Below, piece after piece: positions 25,675 to 38,800 of a stretch of 64,000 bases of DNA. A program made the position numbers and the translations under genes. Each line of letters begins with the position of its first letter. Position 1 is the stretch's first letter. Source of the stretch: Nannobrachium achirus. Lineage: Eukaryota > Chordata > Actinopteri > Myctophiformes > Myctophidae. A model generated the notes under the pieces. The model had not been told where the DNA came from and searched no databases. It worked only from the letters and a program-made list of their open reading frames with translations. Location: contig OY997645.1 of the NCBI GenBank assembly GCA_963921795.1, positions 16,558,865 to 16,622,864 of the forward strand, in the 5' to 3' direction.

Positions 25675-28303
25675 AGTAGGGGGAGAACGGGGTAAGATGA
25701 ACCGGAGAGCAGTGCCCGGGCCTCGACCCGACCCGACGCGCGGTTTTCCGAAACCGGCGCAAAGCGTTCGGAATCTCCTTATGCAGAGCTGATTGCTGAC
25801 ATCAGGCTGTTCCGGAGGAAATCGGCGCAAGCGCTGACTCATTGTGACATCACTTCAAAAACATACGCCACATGAGTCAATGGGCATAAATGGACACAGG
25901 CAAACAGATGGTCAAAACGGGTCCTATGACAACATGTATAATGGAGTTTGCATTAAAGGGGGAACCGGCACTGGATGCAGACAGAGAGATACAGATATCT
26001 CCATATATGAGCATAAATGGACACAGGCAAACAGATGGTCAATACAGGCCCTACAGAGATCTCCATATATGGGCATAAAATGGACGCAGACAGACACATA
26101 ACTCCATATATGGGCATAAATGGACACAGGAAAACAGATGGTCAAAACGGGTCCTACAGAGATCTCCATATACAGTATGGGCATAAAATGGACGTAGACA
26201 GACAGATATCTCCATATATGGGCATAAATGGACACACGCAAACAGATGGTCAAAACAGGGGGCACAGACAGATACAGAGATCTCCAAATATGGGCATAAA
26301 ATGGATGCAGACAGAGAGATACAGATATCTCCATATATGAGCATAAATGGACACAGGCAAACAGATGGTCAATACAGGCCCTACAGAGATCTCCATATAT
26401 GGGCATAAAATGGACGCAGACAGACAGATAACTCCATATATGGGCATAAATGGACACAGGAAAACAGATGGTCAAAACGGGTCCTACAGAGATCTCCATA
26501 TACAGTATGGGCATAAAATGGACGTAGACAGACAGATATCTCCATATATGGGCATAAATGGACACACGCAAACAGATGGTCAAAACAGGGGGCACAGACA
26601 GATACAGAGATCTCCAAATATGGGCATAAAATGGATGCAGACAGAGAGATACAGATATCTCCATATATGAGCATAAATGGACACAGGCAAACAGATGGTC
26701 AATACAGGCCCTACAGAGATCTCCATATATGGGCATAAAATGGACGCAGACAGACAGATAACTCCATATATGGGCATAAATGGACACAGGCAAACAGATG
26801 GTCAAAACGGGTCCTACAGAGATCTCCATATACAGTATGGGCATAAAATGGACGTAGACAGACAGATATCTCCATATATGGGCATAAATGGACACACGCA
26901 AACAGATGAGATGAGATGAGATGACAACAGGTATAATGGGGTTTGCATTAAAGGGCGGGGCATTCATTCCCTATTTACATTGTTCCCGAGTTGGCCAGGG
27001 CGCCGACTAGAAGCGGGCGGCCGAGCTTCTAGTCTTACAATAAATGCGAGAAGTCTCTGCGTGCGTGTGTGCGTGCGTGCGTGCGTGCGTGCATGCGTGC
27101 GTTCGTGTATGTATGTATGTATGTATGTAATCGGCGTATCTCGAGAACCGTTCGTCCCACCGGCTTCAGATTCGGCACGCGCGTTCCCTGCCGCGGCGCG
27201 AAGTGCAGTGCCGGGCCTCAACCCCACTCGATGCGCGGTTTTCCCGAACCGGTGCGAAACGTTCGGAATCACCGTATGCGGAACTGATTGTTGACATCAG
27301 GGTGTTCCGGAGGAAACCGGCGCAAGCGCTGACTCATTGTGACATCACTTTGACATCACTCTGACATCACGTACGCCACATGAGTGGCTAAATACCATGG
27401 TTACGTATTGAATGTCATCAGTAATGACGTGTTCTGATGTCACAGATCTAACTGTTGACATCAGTGTATTCTGCTTAAAGAAGAAACAAACAAAAAGCGA
27501 CAGAGATATTCATATATGGGCATAAAAGGACACATAAAGACAGATACAGAGATCTCCATATATGGGCATAAAAGGGAAACAGACAGACAGATACAGTGAT
27601 CTCCATATATGGGCATAAATGGACAAAGGCAAACATATGGTCAAAACGGGTCTTATGACAACAGGTATAATGGGGTTTGCATTAAATAGTAGGGCATTCA
27701 CAGATATGGCCATAAAATGGACGCCCGTATGCGGAGCTGATGTCTGACACAGAGTTTTCCGGAACCGGCACTGTGTCTGAGAGATCTCCATATATGGGCA
27801 TAAATGGACACAGGCAAACAGATGGCCAAAACGGGTCCTATGATAACAGGTATAATGGGGTTTGCATTAAAGGGCGGGGCATTCATTCCCTATTTACATC
27901 GTTCCCGAATAGGCCGGTCCCCGACTAGACACTCGGCCGCCCGACAGACAGATACAGAGATCTCCATATATGGGCATAAAATGGACGCAGACAGACAGAT
28001 GGTCAAAACGGGTCCTATGACAACAGGTATAATGGGGTTTGCATTAAAGGGCGGGGCATTCATTCCCTATTTACATTGTTCCCGAGTTTGCTGGTTCCCG
28101 ACTAGAGGGCGGCCGAGCTTCTAGTATATATAATATAATATATTTCTGATAAGTACATAGATTCTTCTTACTTATAATTTCAAATGATAGCAGACATCCT
28201 GAAATATGTCTAGATGTTTTGAATGTACTGCCATCTCACTTTTTCTTGCTTCCAGGGCAACAAAAGCACAAAGTGGTTCATCTTACCCCGTTCTCCCCCT
28301 ACT
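25675..28303. mobile_element. 2.6-kb element with perfect 29-bp terminal inverted repeats
   Basis: The 29 bases from 25675 (AGTAGGGGGAGAACGGGG... to AACC at 25703) are exactly reverse-complementary to 28275-28303. Between them lie two copies of a GC-rich block (near 25733-25855 and 27232-27350, CGCGGTTTTCC...CAAGCGCTGACTCATTGTGAC), a 330-bp-period satellite, a (TGCG/TATG)n run and further satellite remnants. No transposase frame is evident and I see no target duplication, so it is non-autonomous or composite. Confidence 0.7.
25862..26916. repeat. 330-bp-period satellite, 'CATATATGGGCATAAA' units
   Basis: Three almost identical 330-bp blocks (anchors at 26017, 26347 and 26677), each composed of 60-70-bp sub-units with CTCCATATATGGGCATAAA and TGGACACAGGCAAACAGATGG. 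The 347-codon minus-strand open frame (26967-25924) is a by-product of the repeat. Remnants continue at 27485-28060. Confidence 0.93.
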
Positions 28304-28314
28304 GTTTTACTCTA

Positions 28315-28515
28315 GGCCTGGTTTTGTGTGTAGATATCTTTGATACTTTTGTGTTTCTTTACTGTTAGATTTTTCTCCTTGCTCCCTGTCCCCCTCCTTT
28401 TTCTTCTTCTCCATTTCCGAGCTTGCTCAAACGGAATTTCACTCACTTCTTTACACCTGCAAACCTGTGATGTGACAATAAAGTTGATTCTCTTCTTCTT
28501 CTTTTTCTTCTTCAA
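28315..28515 (+). mobile_element. Possible L2/CR1-type LINE 3' end
   Basis: Contains GGAATTTCACTCACTTC and TGACAATAAAGTTGATTC followed by a (CTT)n tail, a signature common at the 3' ends of truncated fish LINEs. No open reading frame of the element remains. Confidence 0.5.
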
Positions 28516-29780
28516 AATAACACGCTTCTGAGTAATTTTTTAACAACACCAGCTTTTCCCTCATAAAATGACCTAAACCAGTATCCTTTTCCGCTTACAG
28601 CACAAATTTTCTTGAGATAGGCCTACTGGTCCAAGTACCAAATAAAAATCCACTTTTCTTTTAGCAATTCTTTCCTTTAGCTGACCGTCCTCAGACTGAC
28701 AGGCTTCAACACAGCCACTTTGCCCGAGAGTGTTAGAGCTCTGGCACCTTCTCAGTGTAAAAGTGTATCTTGGGGCAAAGCAGCAACGCTTGAGCTGGCG
28801 TAATTACCATGTCTGAATGGGCTTTCCCAACTTGTAACCTCGCAACTCTAAGCCCCACTCTCTTGATCACTGGTGCCTAAACTGACTTCACCACCTCATC
28901 TGTATGCCCGCAAAACCAGACCAAGCGGAATTCTGTATACGGGTGCTCAATGGATCCTGGAAAAGCAGGTCTGCATTCCCCCGGCAAAGGAATGCTACAG
29001 GTCATATAAAGGCCCACAACAGCCAATCAAGCCTAATTGTAGTCTCAATTTTACAGTGGAACCACCCTCGCCACTCCAGGCATCCTGGCTGGCAGCCATT
29101 TTTCTTTTTCGAGGGCCCCAAATCCCTCCCTGCAATTAGAGTCAGTTTTGGGAACTTTTTAGAGCTCTCTCATTGAACAGATCTACATGGATATTCTAAA
29201 ACAGGGCAAGAATAGGCTTTGATGCCATTATTTTGGGAGAGCCTGCAGAATGCGTGGGACTGAAACATTACAGCACAGTTCACAGTGTTGCATCAGGACC
29301 CATAGTGTGTAGTCTAGTTAAATTGGCCATGTTCTACAGATTTTCTATGGGGAATATCAACCATTTCATAGTTTGCGCATAAAAACAAAAATCTGAATAT
29401 TCAGCAAAATAACTCAATTAAAACTGAGTATGTGATTACAGTACTTGTGAGTCAGTAACTCTGAAAACTGCCAGCCAAGCCTCCTGGGTGTTATGGATAG
29501 ATGCAAGTCATGGCGCCAGCCATCTGCAAAGTTGGATGGGAATGATAGATGGATGGTCATAAATGGTCATAAATGGAAAAGAGATGGAATTGACCATATC
29601 TGTATTATGTTCAGTGGTCAAAGCTGTAAACATGACCTAAATTGTTAGTTACATGAAAAGAAAGGTTCGTTCCTTCCTTTTCTCTCCTCGTTTTTTCCTC
29701 CTCTTGGTTGTCTTTGGCCGGTGTAAGTAAACCCCTCCCTAATTCCATAGTACTGTCTGAGGCTTCCCCTGGCTTTTGGC
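28516..29780. other. Intergenic DNA upstream of gene A
   Basis: No supported exon. An ETS-like CCTTCCT motif lies near 29672, upstream of the AP-1 site of gene A. Confidence 0.4.
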
Positions 29781-29786
29781 GTGGTA

Positions 29787-29810
29787 TGAGTCACAATAAC
29801 CATTTAAAAG
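29787..29810 (+). promoter_or_regulatory. AP-1 site and TATA-like box of gene A
   Basis: A perfect AP-1 consensus TGAGTCA (29787-29793) sits ten bases before a TATA-like TTTAAAAG (29803-29810), about 90 bases ahead of the start codon. This matches the typical inducible MMP promoter layout; the use is inferred. Confidence 0.6.
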
Positions 29811-29898
29811 GCTTTCTCATTAACCAGCACTCCTTTGCAACTGTATGCGTTTTTAAAACTTGGCCACTCTAGTTCCCGTAGTGTTAGAGGTGTGGGAA

Positions 29899-32800
29899 AT
29901 GCATGTCATGTTGCTGTCCTGCTGTTGTGTCCTGGTGCTGGTTCTACCCGTTCCATGTTTCACGGCACCCACAGTCATTCCTGAGGGAGACTGGTACTCT
30001 CCTGCGCCACAGAGTGACCTGAAGCTTGCCACAGTAAGTGCATAATTGAATGGGCTTAATTACAGATATTTGGAATGGACTGCATGTTGCACAATACCCC
30101 TGTGCTAATTTGAAAACAAATCCTCTTGAATTACATTCCATCCAAGTTCGACGCTGCAAAACCGGCTCTTAATGTGAGTGGGATATGGAGATGATCTTTT
30201 TATCCATTTGTGTTTTGCGTGGGTGGGGGGGCGGAGGTAAATAAATGGGCATGCCTTTGGGTCTTGGCAGCAATTATGGCCTATACCATACAGTTTTACA
30301 TTTGACCAAGCCACCTAATTTATTCTGTGGCAACATTTGTATCTCCTGTCTCGCTCACTTAGTATGTCTATAATTTTAGTCCTTTGGTGTTAAATGTATT
30401 AAGCCAGGCATGAATGGGAGCTTCCATTCTGTTTGTTGTAGGGCAATATGTTTAGATTTAATTGCATAAACTAAAAGGCTCATAACTTAAAACATAGCAG
30501 CTTTACTTTGTGATCTCCAAGTATATTAATGTGAGTGTAGTTAAATTATTCACATTGACATATAATTGTCATATCTAGACCCTTCACCACCAATAACCTG
30601 TTTGGTGTTTAAAGGTAACCATGCAGATTTAGCCATGGGGGAATATAGTTAAAGATTCAAGAGGTTTTATTTGTATGACACAAGTACTGTATGTGCAGTG
30701 TAATGTTTGTGTGACATGCTCCACAGGCTGCGCTAACAATATAGGTTATACTGTATGTAAAACACGATACTAAACCAAGGCATAGGTAGAAAAGTAAAAC
30801 CTTTAACAGCAATAAAGAAAGAATGTATAGATTATAATGGAGGATAATCTGGGATATGCATACTACAGTAGGCTATACTCTGCATGCAGCAGAAAAAGTG
30901 CATATTGTGCAAGGTTTAGTCTTCAATCACTTAGCATGATAAGAGGACCTTGAATGTTTCCACAGGAATATCTTCAGCACTACTACAACCTGAAAAAAGA
31001 GCCTTTTGGGCGCAGGAAAAGGAGTTGGCCCTCGTTTACCTCCAAGGTCAAGGACATGCAGGAGTTCTTTGGGCTGAACACGACCGGTACTCTCGACCCA
31101 GAAACTCTGGATATGATGCAGAGTCCCCGCTGTGGGGTTCCAGATGTGGAGGAATACAACCTCAGCCAGGGAACACGATGGAACAAGAATGTCATCACAT
31201 ACAGGTAACCCAATGATTTGTGTAATAAGCTAACAATTGTAATTAACAACAAAAAATACAATGTTTGTGTAATTTGGATCACAAAAGTGTATCAGTTAAA
31301 GCAAATAATGTTGTTTCTTGCAGCAATGATGGTTTGGAAGTATACAACATTGTTTTTATAGAACACATCTTTTAATGTTCTTCTAGCCTACATTGGTGTC
31401 TTGTATGAGAGGTCTTCCAAATAGGAAAAGTACACTTGCTATGAATTGTTTAAAACAATGAAATGTAATTATTTTAATTACAATTACTGAATTATTTTGT
31501 GCAATAAGTAACTTATTTGACTCAATCTGAATTGTCTTTATGTAAAACTGCTGTTACTACATTATTGAGAAAGGTAATTTCCAAAACATTTTGGGGGAAA
31601 TCACCACATTCTAAACAAGCGATTCTCACTAATTCCAAGGACCTTCATTTGATATGCATTAGTCCGTGGATTTGATATGACTTTTATCTCTGGGACCCCA
31701 ATTTACACCTTAACCTACACATTATTTGGTTCCATTTGAACACTCTTAGAGTTACAGACCTGCAAGGGTCCACTTGGGTTCTCTTTATCATTTAGCTTGA
31801 GACCCCTTTTGACCCTGTAAGGATCCCTGGGGGTCCCTGGCCTGGATCCAGTGATCTAAATCATAGGGAACAACTGTATGCCGCCCCAAATGGGGTTGCA
31901 TCATGGCATATGAATCCAAACTGGTTCCAACACAGAATCCAATTTAGTTTAAATGTTTTGATTGATTGAATACTTTATAAAAGGATAACACAAAAAAGTC
32001 CTGGGGACTTGTTTCCATTGGTGTCCCATGCATTGAATTCATCGACATAGTGCTTGATATGATAACAATCTTTCATCACACACACTGTATCTGATTTCGA
32101 TGGGGAAATGTTTTCCATGTTACATACCGTGTGCTCTGCTTTGCTGTGACAGCATTGGTAGGTACACCAGAGATTTACCTCGCAGCACCGTCGACTCTCT
32201 GGTTGCGTCAGCACTCAGTGTCTGGGCGAGAGCCAGCGGTCTGACATTCGTCAGGTCATACACCCGCAACGCTGACATCATGGTGGACTTTGTCACCTAT
32301 GGTGAGTGAGTACCTCATTTGATTAAAGTAGTGGATTGATACATTTTGTAGGTATTTCATTTCTTTCAAATGGCTATCATTAAAATATGGTTGGCCCTTT
32401 TAGCCACAGTAGGCCTGCAGTACCAGTATACTGTACATGCTTGTGTGACACTGATGTTGGTAGTGGCCATTTGATGTGGAAGACACATTTCATACAAAAG
32501 TGAAAAAACATAAAGTAAAACATAACTGAACGAAGGAATCATAAATCACGGTACAGCAGCACGTGCAGCCCCAGTAGAAATCGAAACCATAATTATGGCA
32601 GTGTTAGTGCTAGGCCCTAATCACTGAGAGACACAGTTCACTGGGGGTGAGGTAAGGAGAGGGCTTTATATTGGTATAATCAGTGGTGGAAAGTAACTAA
32701 GTACATTTACTTAAGTACTGTACTTTAAATTTTGAGGTACTTTTACTTTGTTCTGTACTTTTACCAAATATTGTACTTTTACGCCACTACATTTATTTGA

Positions 32801-35800
32801 AAACTTAAGTTACTTTGCAGATAATATTACTAGTAAGACGCCTCAGGGCGACATGCAACCTTGCCCTAAAGGTCGCCCATATATGGACAGGGATCTCCAT
32901 ATATGGGCATTAAACGGACAAGGACTTAATTAATTTGCAAGTGTGACTCGTGATGACATCAGCGAGCCCCAGATATGGGTATAAAAGGGCAACATCAAGC
33001 CAGAGCGTGATGTCAGAGCAGCAAACCCATCCTGTTAAGAGTGGTTCCCCTGACATCACTGTGACATCAGCACATGATGTCAGAGCGACAAACCCATAGA
33101 ACCACATAGTGTCAGGCGTGACAGAGATAAGTGAACAAGATGTGCCAGTTTCATAGTATACTTGCGACCTACGGTCGCAATAAAACATACATAAACCACT
33201 TTAGCCCTATTTTATACCTTGACTATTCGAAAATAGCCGATCTGCAAGCTCACAATGCGTTGCATTGCAATACGTTGTGAGCTTGTAGATCTGTTATTTT
33301 CAATCCTTTTGTAGGCTACTTTTACTTTTGGTACATTTTGATACTTTCATACTTCTACTCAAGTACATTTTGAATTCCAGACTTTTACTTGTAACAGATT
33401 ATTTCTATATTGCAGTATTGATACTTTTACTTACGTAAGAAATTTAAGAAAATGTAAAGTTGTCGCTGTGGTTTACTGTTTTTCTTTTCTCCCCTCCATT
33501 ACCTGCATTGGATCATGAAGCACATGGTGACATGTATCCATTTGATGGCCCCAGAGGCACACTGGCACATGCTTTTGGTCCAGGAGAGGGCGCTGGCGGT
33601 GACACACATTTTGATGATTCTGAGCTCTGGGCAGCAGGAGGAAAGGGTACTGGCAACCATTTATACCTGAAACTGTACAGAACAATACCAGTTAGTTGGA
33701 CACTTGGAGCTGACATGGAATAAGCAATGGACTAGATTGATGTTATGCCAATTAGGGATGGGACGATACAAAAATGTCATATCACCATTATTGCGATTTA
33801 TGTTATTATTGCGATAATCAAAATATCCCCAAGATCCCGTGGCAGAGCATTTGCCAGGAAATTGCAGATCTAATAGCTTATGACGCATCGCAACGCCACA
33901 TGTTGTGAGCTTGTAGATTTTTTGACAAAGAGATTTGGTAGAGTTAAAAAAGGACTGTATCAAGTACGTTATTTCAGGTCAGTTTTTCCAATTATAGAGG
34001 GTTTAAATGGTAACAGATGCAGCTTGGCAAATAGAATGTGAATTGACGGAGGACAATTTCACGATAAATTTAAATCAGCACAATACAATTATTGTGAGCG
34101 TTTTTTTATCACGATAAACAATAATAACGATTATTGTCCCATCCCTAATGCCAATACAAACAATTGATTGTACAGTAATTAGTGCCCTAGAATTCTTTTA
34201 ATAGAATAGTATTAAATACCATACAAGCATAAAAGCAGTTTACTTATTCAAAGTCATGTGAACTCTGAAATGTTGTTCAGAGACGCATGTTTATGCATCA
34301 GCGCTTAAATGTATTTTAATGTACAGCATTTTCTTTGTACAATTGCAGGATTCAACCTGTATGTGGTCGCCGCTCATGAATTCGGTCATGCTTTGGGGTT
34401 AAAACACTCCAGGAACCCAGAGTCACTGATGTATCCAACATATAAATCAACTCGTCCACTCAATATACTCTCCAGAGAGGATGTAGCAAATATCAATGGA
34501 CTTTATGGTAATTATTGTTTGTTTGAAATAATATAATCTGGTTTTAATGATACAATCTCACAGGGGTATGCAGTATGTACAACTGAACTTGATTTAAGTC
34601 TTACATTTAGTTAAAGTTCAGCCCCCAAAAGGTCTTATTTTCTATCAATTTCACACCCCACGAAGCATTGAATTTATGGATATTTATTATTTATTTATGT
34701 CTCATTCATGTGATGATAGACCCTCATGTATCCGATAGGAGACACAAAAGAGACTCTTTGTATCTCCTAGGAATGTGACAAAAACTGAAAGAATGTCCAT
34801 GAATTCAAGTCTCCATGGGGTGAGTAATTAATAGAAGAATTGTCATTTTGGGGGTGAACTATCCCTTTAAGCTTGTGAGTCTTCCCTCAAGTCTTGCCAA
34901 CCAGATGAAAAGATGAAGGGGAAAAACATCTGGAAACATGCATTTTGCTATTAGACGTGACAAAACGTGACAAAACGCTTTATCTTATTACGGTACTTTT
35001 TTAAAGACAAGGCTTGTATTAATGGAAAAGTTGACATTGTTGTGTTTGAAAGCAAAGTGAAGCAGAACCAAATGAAGACATAAGTGTGCACTGCTATTTT
35101 CCCTCAGGTCCAAACAGAGGTCGTCCGCAGTACAGCTGGAACACTCAGTACAACCCCTGGTTGTCAAGCTCTCTCTTTCCTCCTCGTCTGATGCGGAACA
35201 AATGTGACCCAGACTTGTCCTTTGATGCTGTGTCAACTGTGGGTGATGCCACCTTCTTTTTCAGAGAAAGGTAACCTTGTGATCAATCAATCAATCATAA
35301 ACACTGTCACAACACAGTTACAGGTAAAGGTGAGGTGAAACACTTATTTATACAGGCTTCACATTTGCAATTATATAGGAGTAAAAAGGAATTAGATCAG
35401 AAGTAAGGAAGGGAGAATAGAAAAGTACACAATAATAATAGGGCAATAAGTCAAATAGGGTAATAAGTGTAATAGTGTAATAGGTGTAATAGTGTAATAA
35501 CTGTAATAACTGTAATAAAGTAATAGAGCAATAAGTGTAATAGTGTAATAAGTGTAATAGTGTAATAGGGCAATAAGTTAGTCTGTTGTTTCCATGCGCC
35601 CTGACGGCCGCTTTTCACCCTGATGGTCACTTCTCGCCCTTAGGGCGTCTTACTGGTATATTGTATGTGCATCAGTACAGTGCAAATCGATGCAGGCGAC
35701 AGGCTTAGGTTGTTTTATTCAACAGCTTGACAGTTGCTAGATACATTCTTTGCCACAGGCTCTTATGGCTCTTGATACTCTGGTATCGATTGCCAGGTTG

Positions 35801-38800
35801 AGGGCGCAGTAGTGGTGTGAACAGCGCTGTGGCTGGGATGACGTCCGTCCCCGATGTCCCTGATGATAGGTGTTTAATGTATTTTAAATCATTCCATTAC
35901 CAAAATGGACACAAGGGTTCTTCGAGTTGATGTACTGTACAACATTCTCCATTTGAAGTCCTTTGTGACAATGTCGCAACTCAAGTGTCTTGTTGAAATT
36001 ACATTTTAGTCTCAATAGCCACAAACAAGTGAAGCATTCAGAGCATGTCATTTCTGTTTATTAAAACTCTCACCTTTGAGACTAAACTTAAAAGCCTGAA
36101 TTAAGAAACAGGAACATTTTATTTCTTTTGTCTCACCACAGTGCAGTCTGTGTCATCCTAGAGTCTATTCAAATGAATACCAGTGATTTACGGTATAGTA
36201 ACCAGTAAGCGACCGTAGGTCACTTATCTCCACAAATAGGGCAAAAATGTGTTTTGCCAAAATCTTCCTGATCCATGTTGATGACATGAGTGTAGACATA
36301 CTGTGTAGTGATTTTCGTGATTTTAGGGCAAAATCTGTAGGAGCAGTGTCCAAAAATGTGTTTTTAAAAATCGGCCTGGAGGTGGCGCTATATGGGAGAG
36401 ATTCATGTTGATGGGATGAGTGTAGACATAGTGTGTACCGATTTGCGTTATTTTAGGGCAAAAATTGTAGGAGCAGTGTCCAAAAATGTGTTTTGCAAGA
36501 ATCGGCCTCATGGTGGCGCTAGAAGAGGGCCATGTGAGAAATGAGGGGTGGGGTCTCCGCGCCGGCAAGGCGGACGAATAGGTACCGGCCCCGGCTGTCC
36601 CGGTCGCTCCTAGCCGGAGTTACGGCATTTTATGTGAGCTGCAGTGTAGGGGGTCCTCCACTGGGGGCGCCACCACTTTTGCATCCGTTCTGGAGCACCA
36701 GGAGTGGGTGGTCCCCGGGAATTCCCCGTGAGCAGCCCCGTGGGGGTGGTCATTTGGTCAGTTTAGCACATTTGGTCATTTTTTACATCTGGGGGTCCCC
36801 CAGGGACCTGGGGGTCCCTGGAGCTCCGGGGGTCCTTGGAGGTTGTAGTTTGGCAGGTAAGGAAGGTGTGTGCAAAATTTGGCATGGATCGGGGCAACGG
36901 TTGCGGAGATATGAGCAGGGCAAGAGTGTGACGTGTGAGGTGTGACAGACAGACTGACTGACTGACTGACTGACTTACACTTTGTGCAGGGTTTGATAGT
37001 AAATGCGACCAACGGTCGCAACAATAGCATGATGACACTTTGTTCTCTTCCAGAAGATATTGACATGCACTGTTTTTCTTCTGTAATTATCCTATCAGAT
37101 ATCTATGGATCAAACATAACGAGCAATACGACATCAAAGAAGGTCCCATCACCAACTTTATGCCGAAGATTGAAACCAACATCGACGCCGCCTTCTGGGT
37201 GCCACGCAGATCGACTGCTTACCTCATTCACGGTAGACAGGCAGGGGCGTCACAAGGGGGGGAAATGTGGGACTGAGTTACCTATACTTTAGCTATTGAA
37301 AAATAGCAGATATACGAGCTCGCAGCGCAGCACTGTGAGCTTGTAGATCTGCTATTTATTTATTTATTTTAATGTCATGAAAATGTGTGCAAATCTACAT
37401 GTATTTTTTAGGCAAACATTTGTAACTCAAATTTTGCTTCTCGGGGGTCCCTGCTGGAACTAAATATTTTGACATGGGGGTCCGTGGTCAAATACATATC
37501 ATTTTGGGGGTCCTTCACATGAAAATGTTTGAGCACCACTGACATAGAAACATAGGTTTTTCAAAAAACCTTAGAAGGATTTGAAATATATTTGAAAAAT
37601 GCACACATTTTCACGATTTTTCCAGCGTGGCACTCGGTGCTGCACTGTGAGCTTGTATATCTGCTATTTTTCAATAGTTAAAGTACCCAGGGCACAGAAT
37701 TTGGTGCAACAACCCTGTAGACAGTTGAAAACTCCATAGTCGCAGCATCAATTTATTTACCAGTAAGACTCCCTAATCGGGAGATAAGCGACCGTAGGTC
37801 ACTTATCTCCACAAATAGGGCAAAAATGTGTTTTGCCAAAATCTTCCTGATCCATGTTGATGACATGAGTGTAGACATACTGTGTAGTGATTTTCGTGAT
37901 TTTAGGGCAAAATCTGTAGGAGCAGTGTCCAAAAATGTGTTTTTAAAAATCGGCCTGGAGGTGGCGCTATATGGGAGAGATTCATGTTGATGGGATGAGT
38001 GTAGACATACTGTGTACCGATTTGCGTGATTTTAGGGCAAAAATTGTAGGAGCAGTGTCCAAAAATGTGTTTTGCAAGAATCGGCCTCATGGTGGCGCTA
38101 GAAGAGGGCCATGTGAGAAATGAGGGGTGGGGTCTCCGCGCCGGCAAGGCGGACGAATAGGTACCGGCCCCGGCTGTCCCGGTCGCTCCTAGCCGGAGTT
38201 ACGGCATTTTATGTGAGCTGCAGTGTAGGGGGTCCTCCACTGGGGGCGCCACCACTTTTGCATCCGTTCTGGAGCAGCAGGAGTGGGTGGTCCCCGGGAA
38301 TTCCCCGTGAGCAGCCCCGTGGGGGTGGTCATTTGGTCAGTTTAGCACATTTGGTCATTTTTTACATCTGGGGGTCCCCCAGGGACCTGGGGGTCCCTGG
38401 AGCTCCGGGGGTCCTTGAGCTGCAGTGTAGGGGGTCCTCCACTGGGGGCGCCACCACTTTTGCATCCGTTCTGGAGCACCAGGAGTCGGTGGTCCCCGGG
38501 AATTCCCCGTGAGCAGCCCCGTTGGGGTGGTCATTTGGTCAGTTTAGCACATTTGGTAATTTTTTACATCTGGGGGTCCCCCAGGGACCTGGGGGTCCCT
38601 GGAGCTCCGGGGGTCCTTGGAGGTTGTAGTTTGGCAGGCAAGGAACGTGTGTGCAAAATTTGGCATGGATGGGGGCAACGGTTGCGGAGATATGAGCAGG
38701 GCAAGAGTGTGACGTGTGAGGTGTGACAGACAGACAGACAGACTGACTGACTGACTGACTGACTGACTGACGGACTTACACTTTGTGCAGGGTTTGATAG

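Noticed and set aside
25924..26967. 347-codon minus-strand open frame
   Set aside because: It lies wholly in the 330-bp satellite and its protein is only the repeat translated; no start, splice or domain support.
36541..36945. 134-codon Arg/Pro-rich open frame, repeated at 38120 and 51227
   Set aside because: Falls in a dispersed repeat, copies are truncated and no domain is recognised; may be chance coding in GC-rich DNA.
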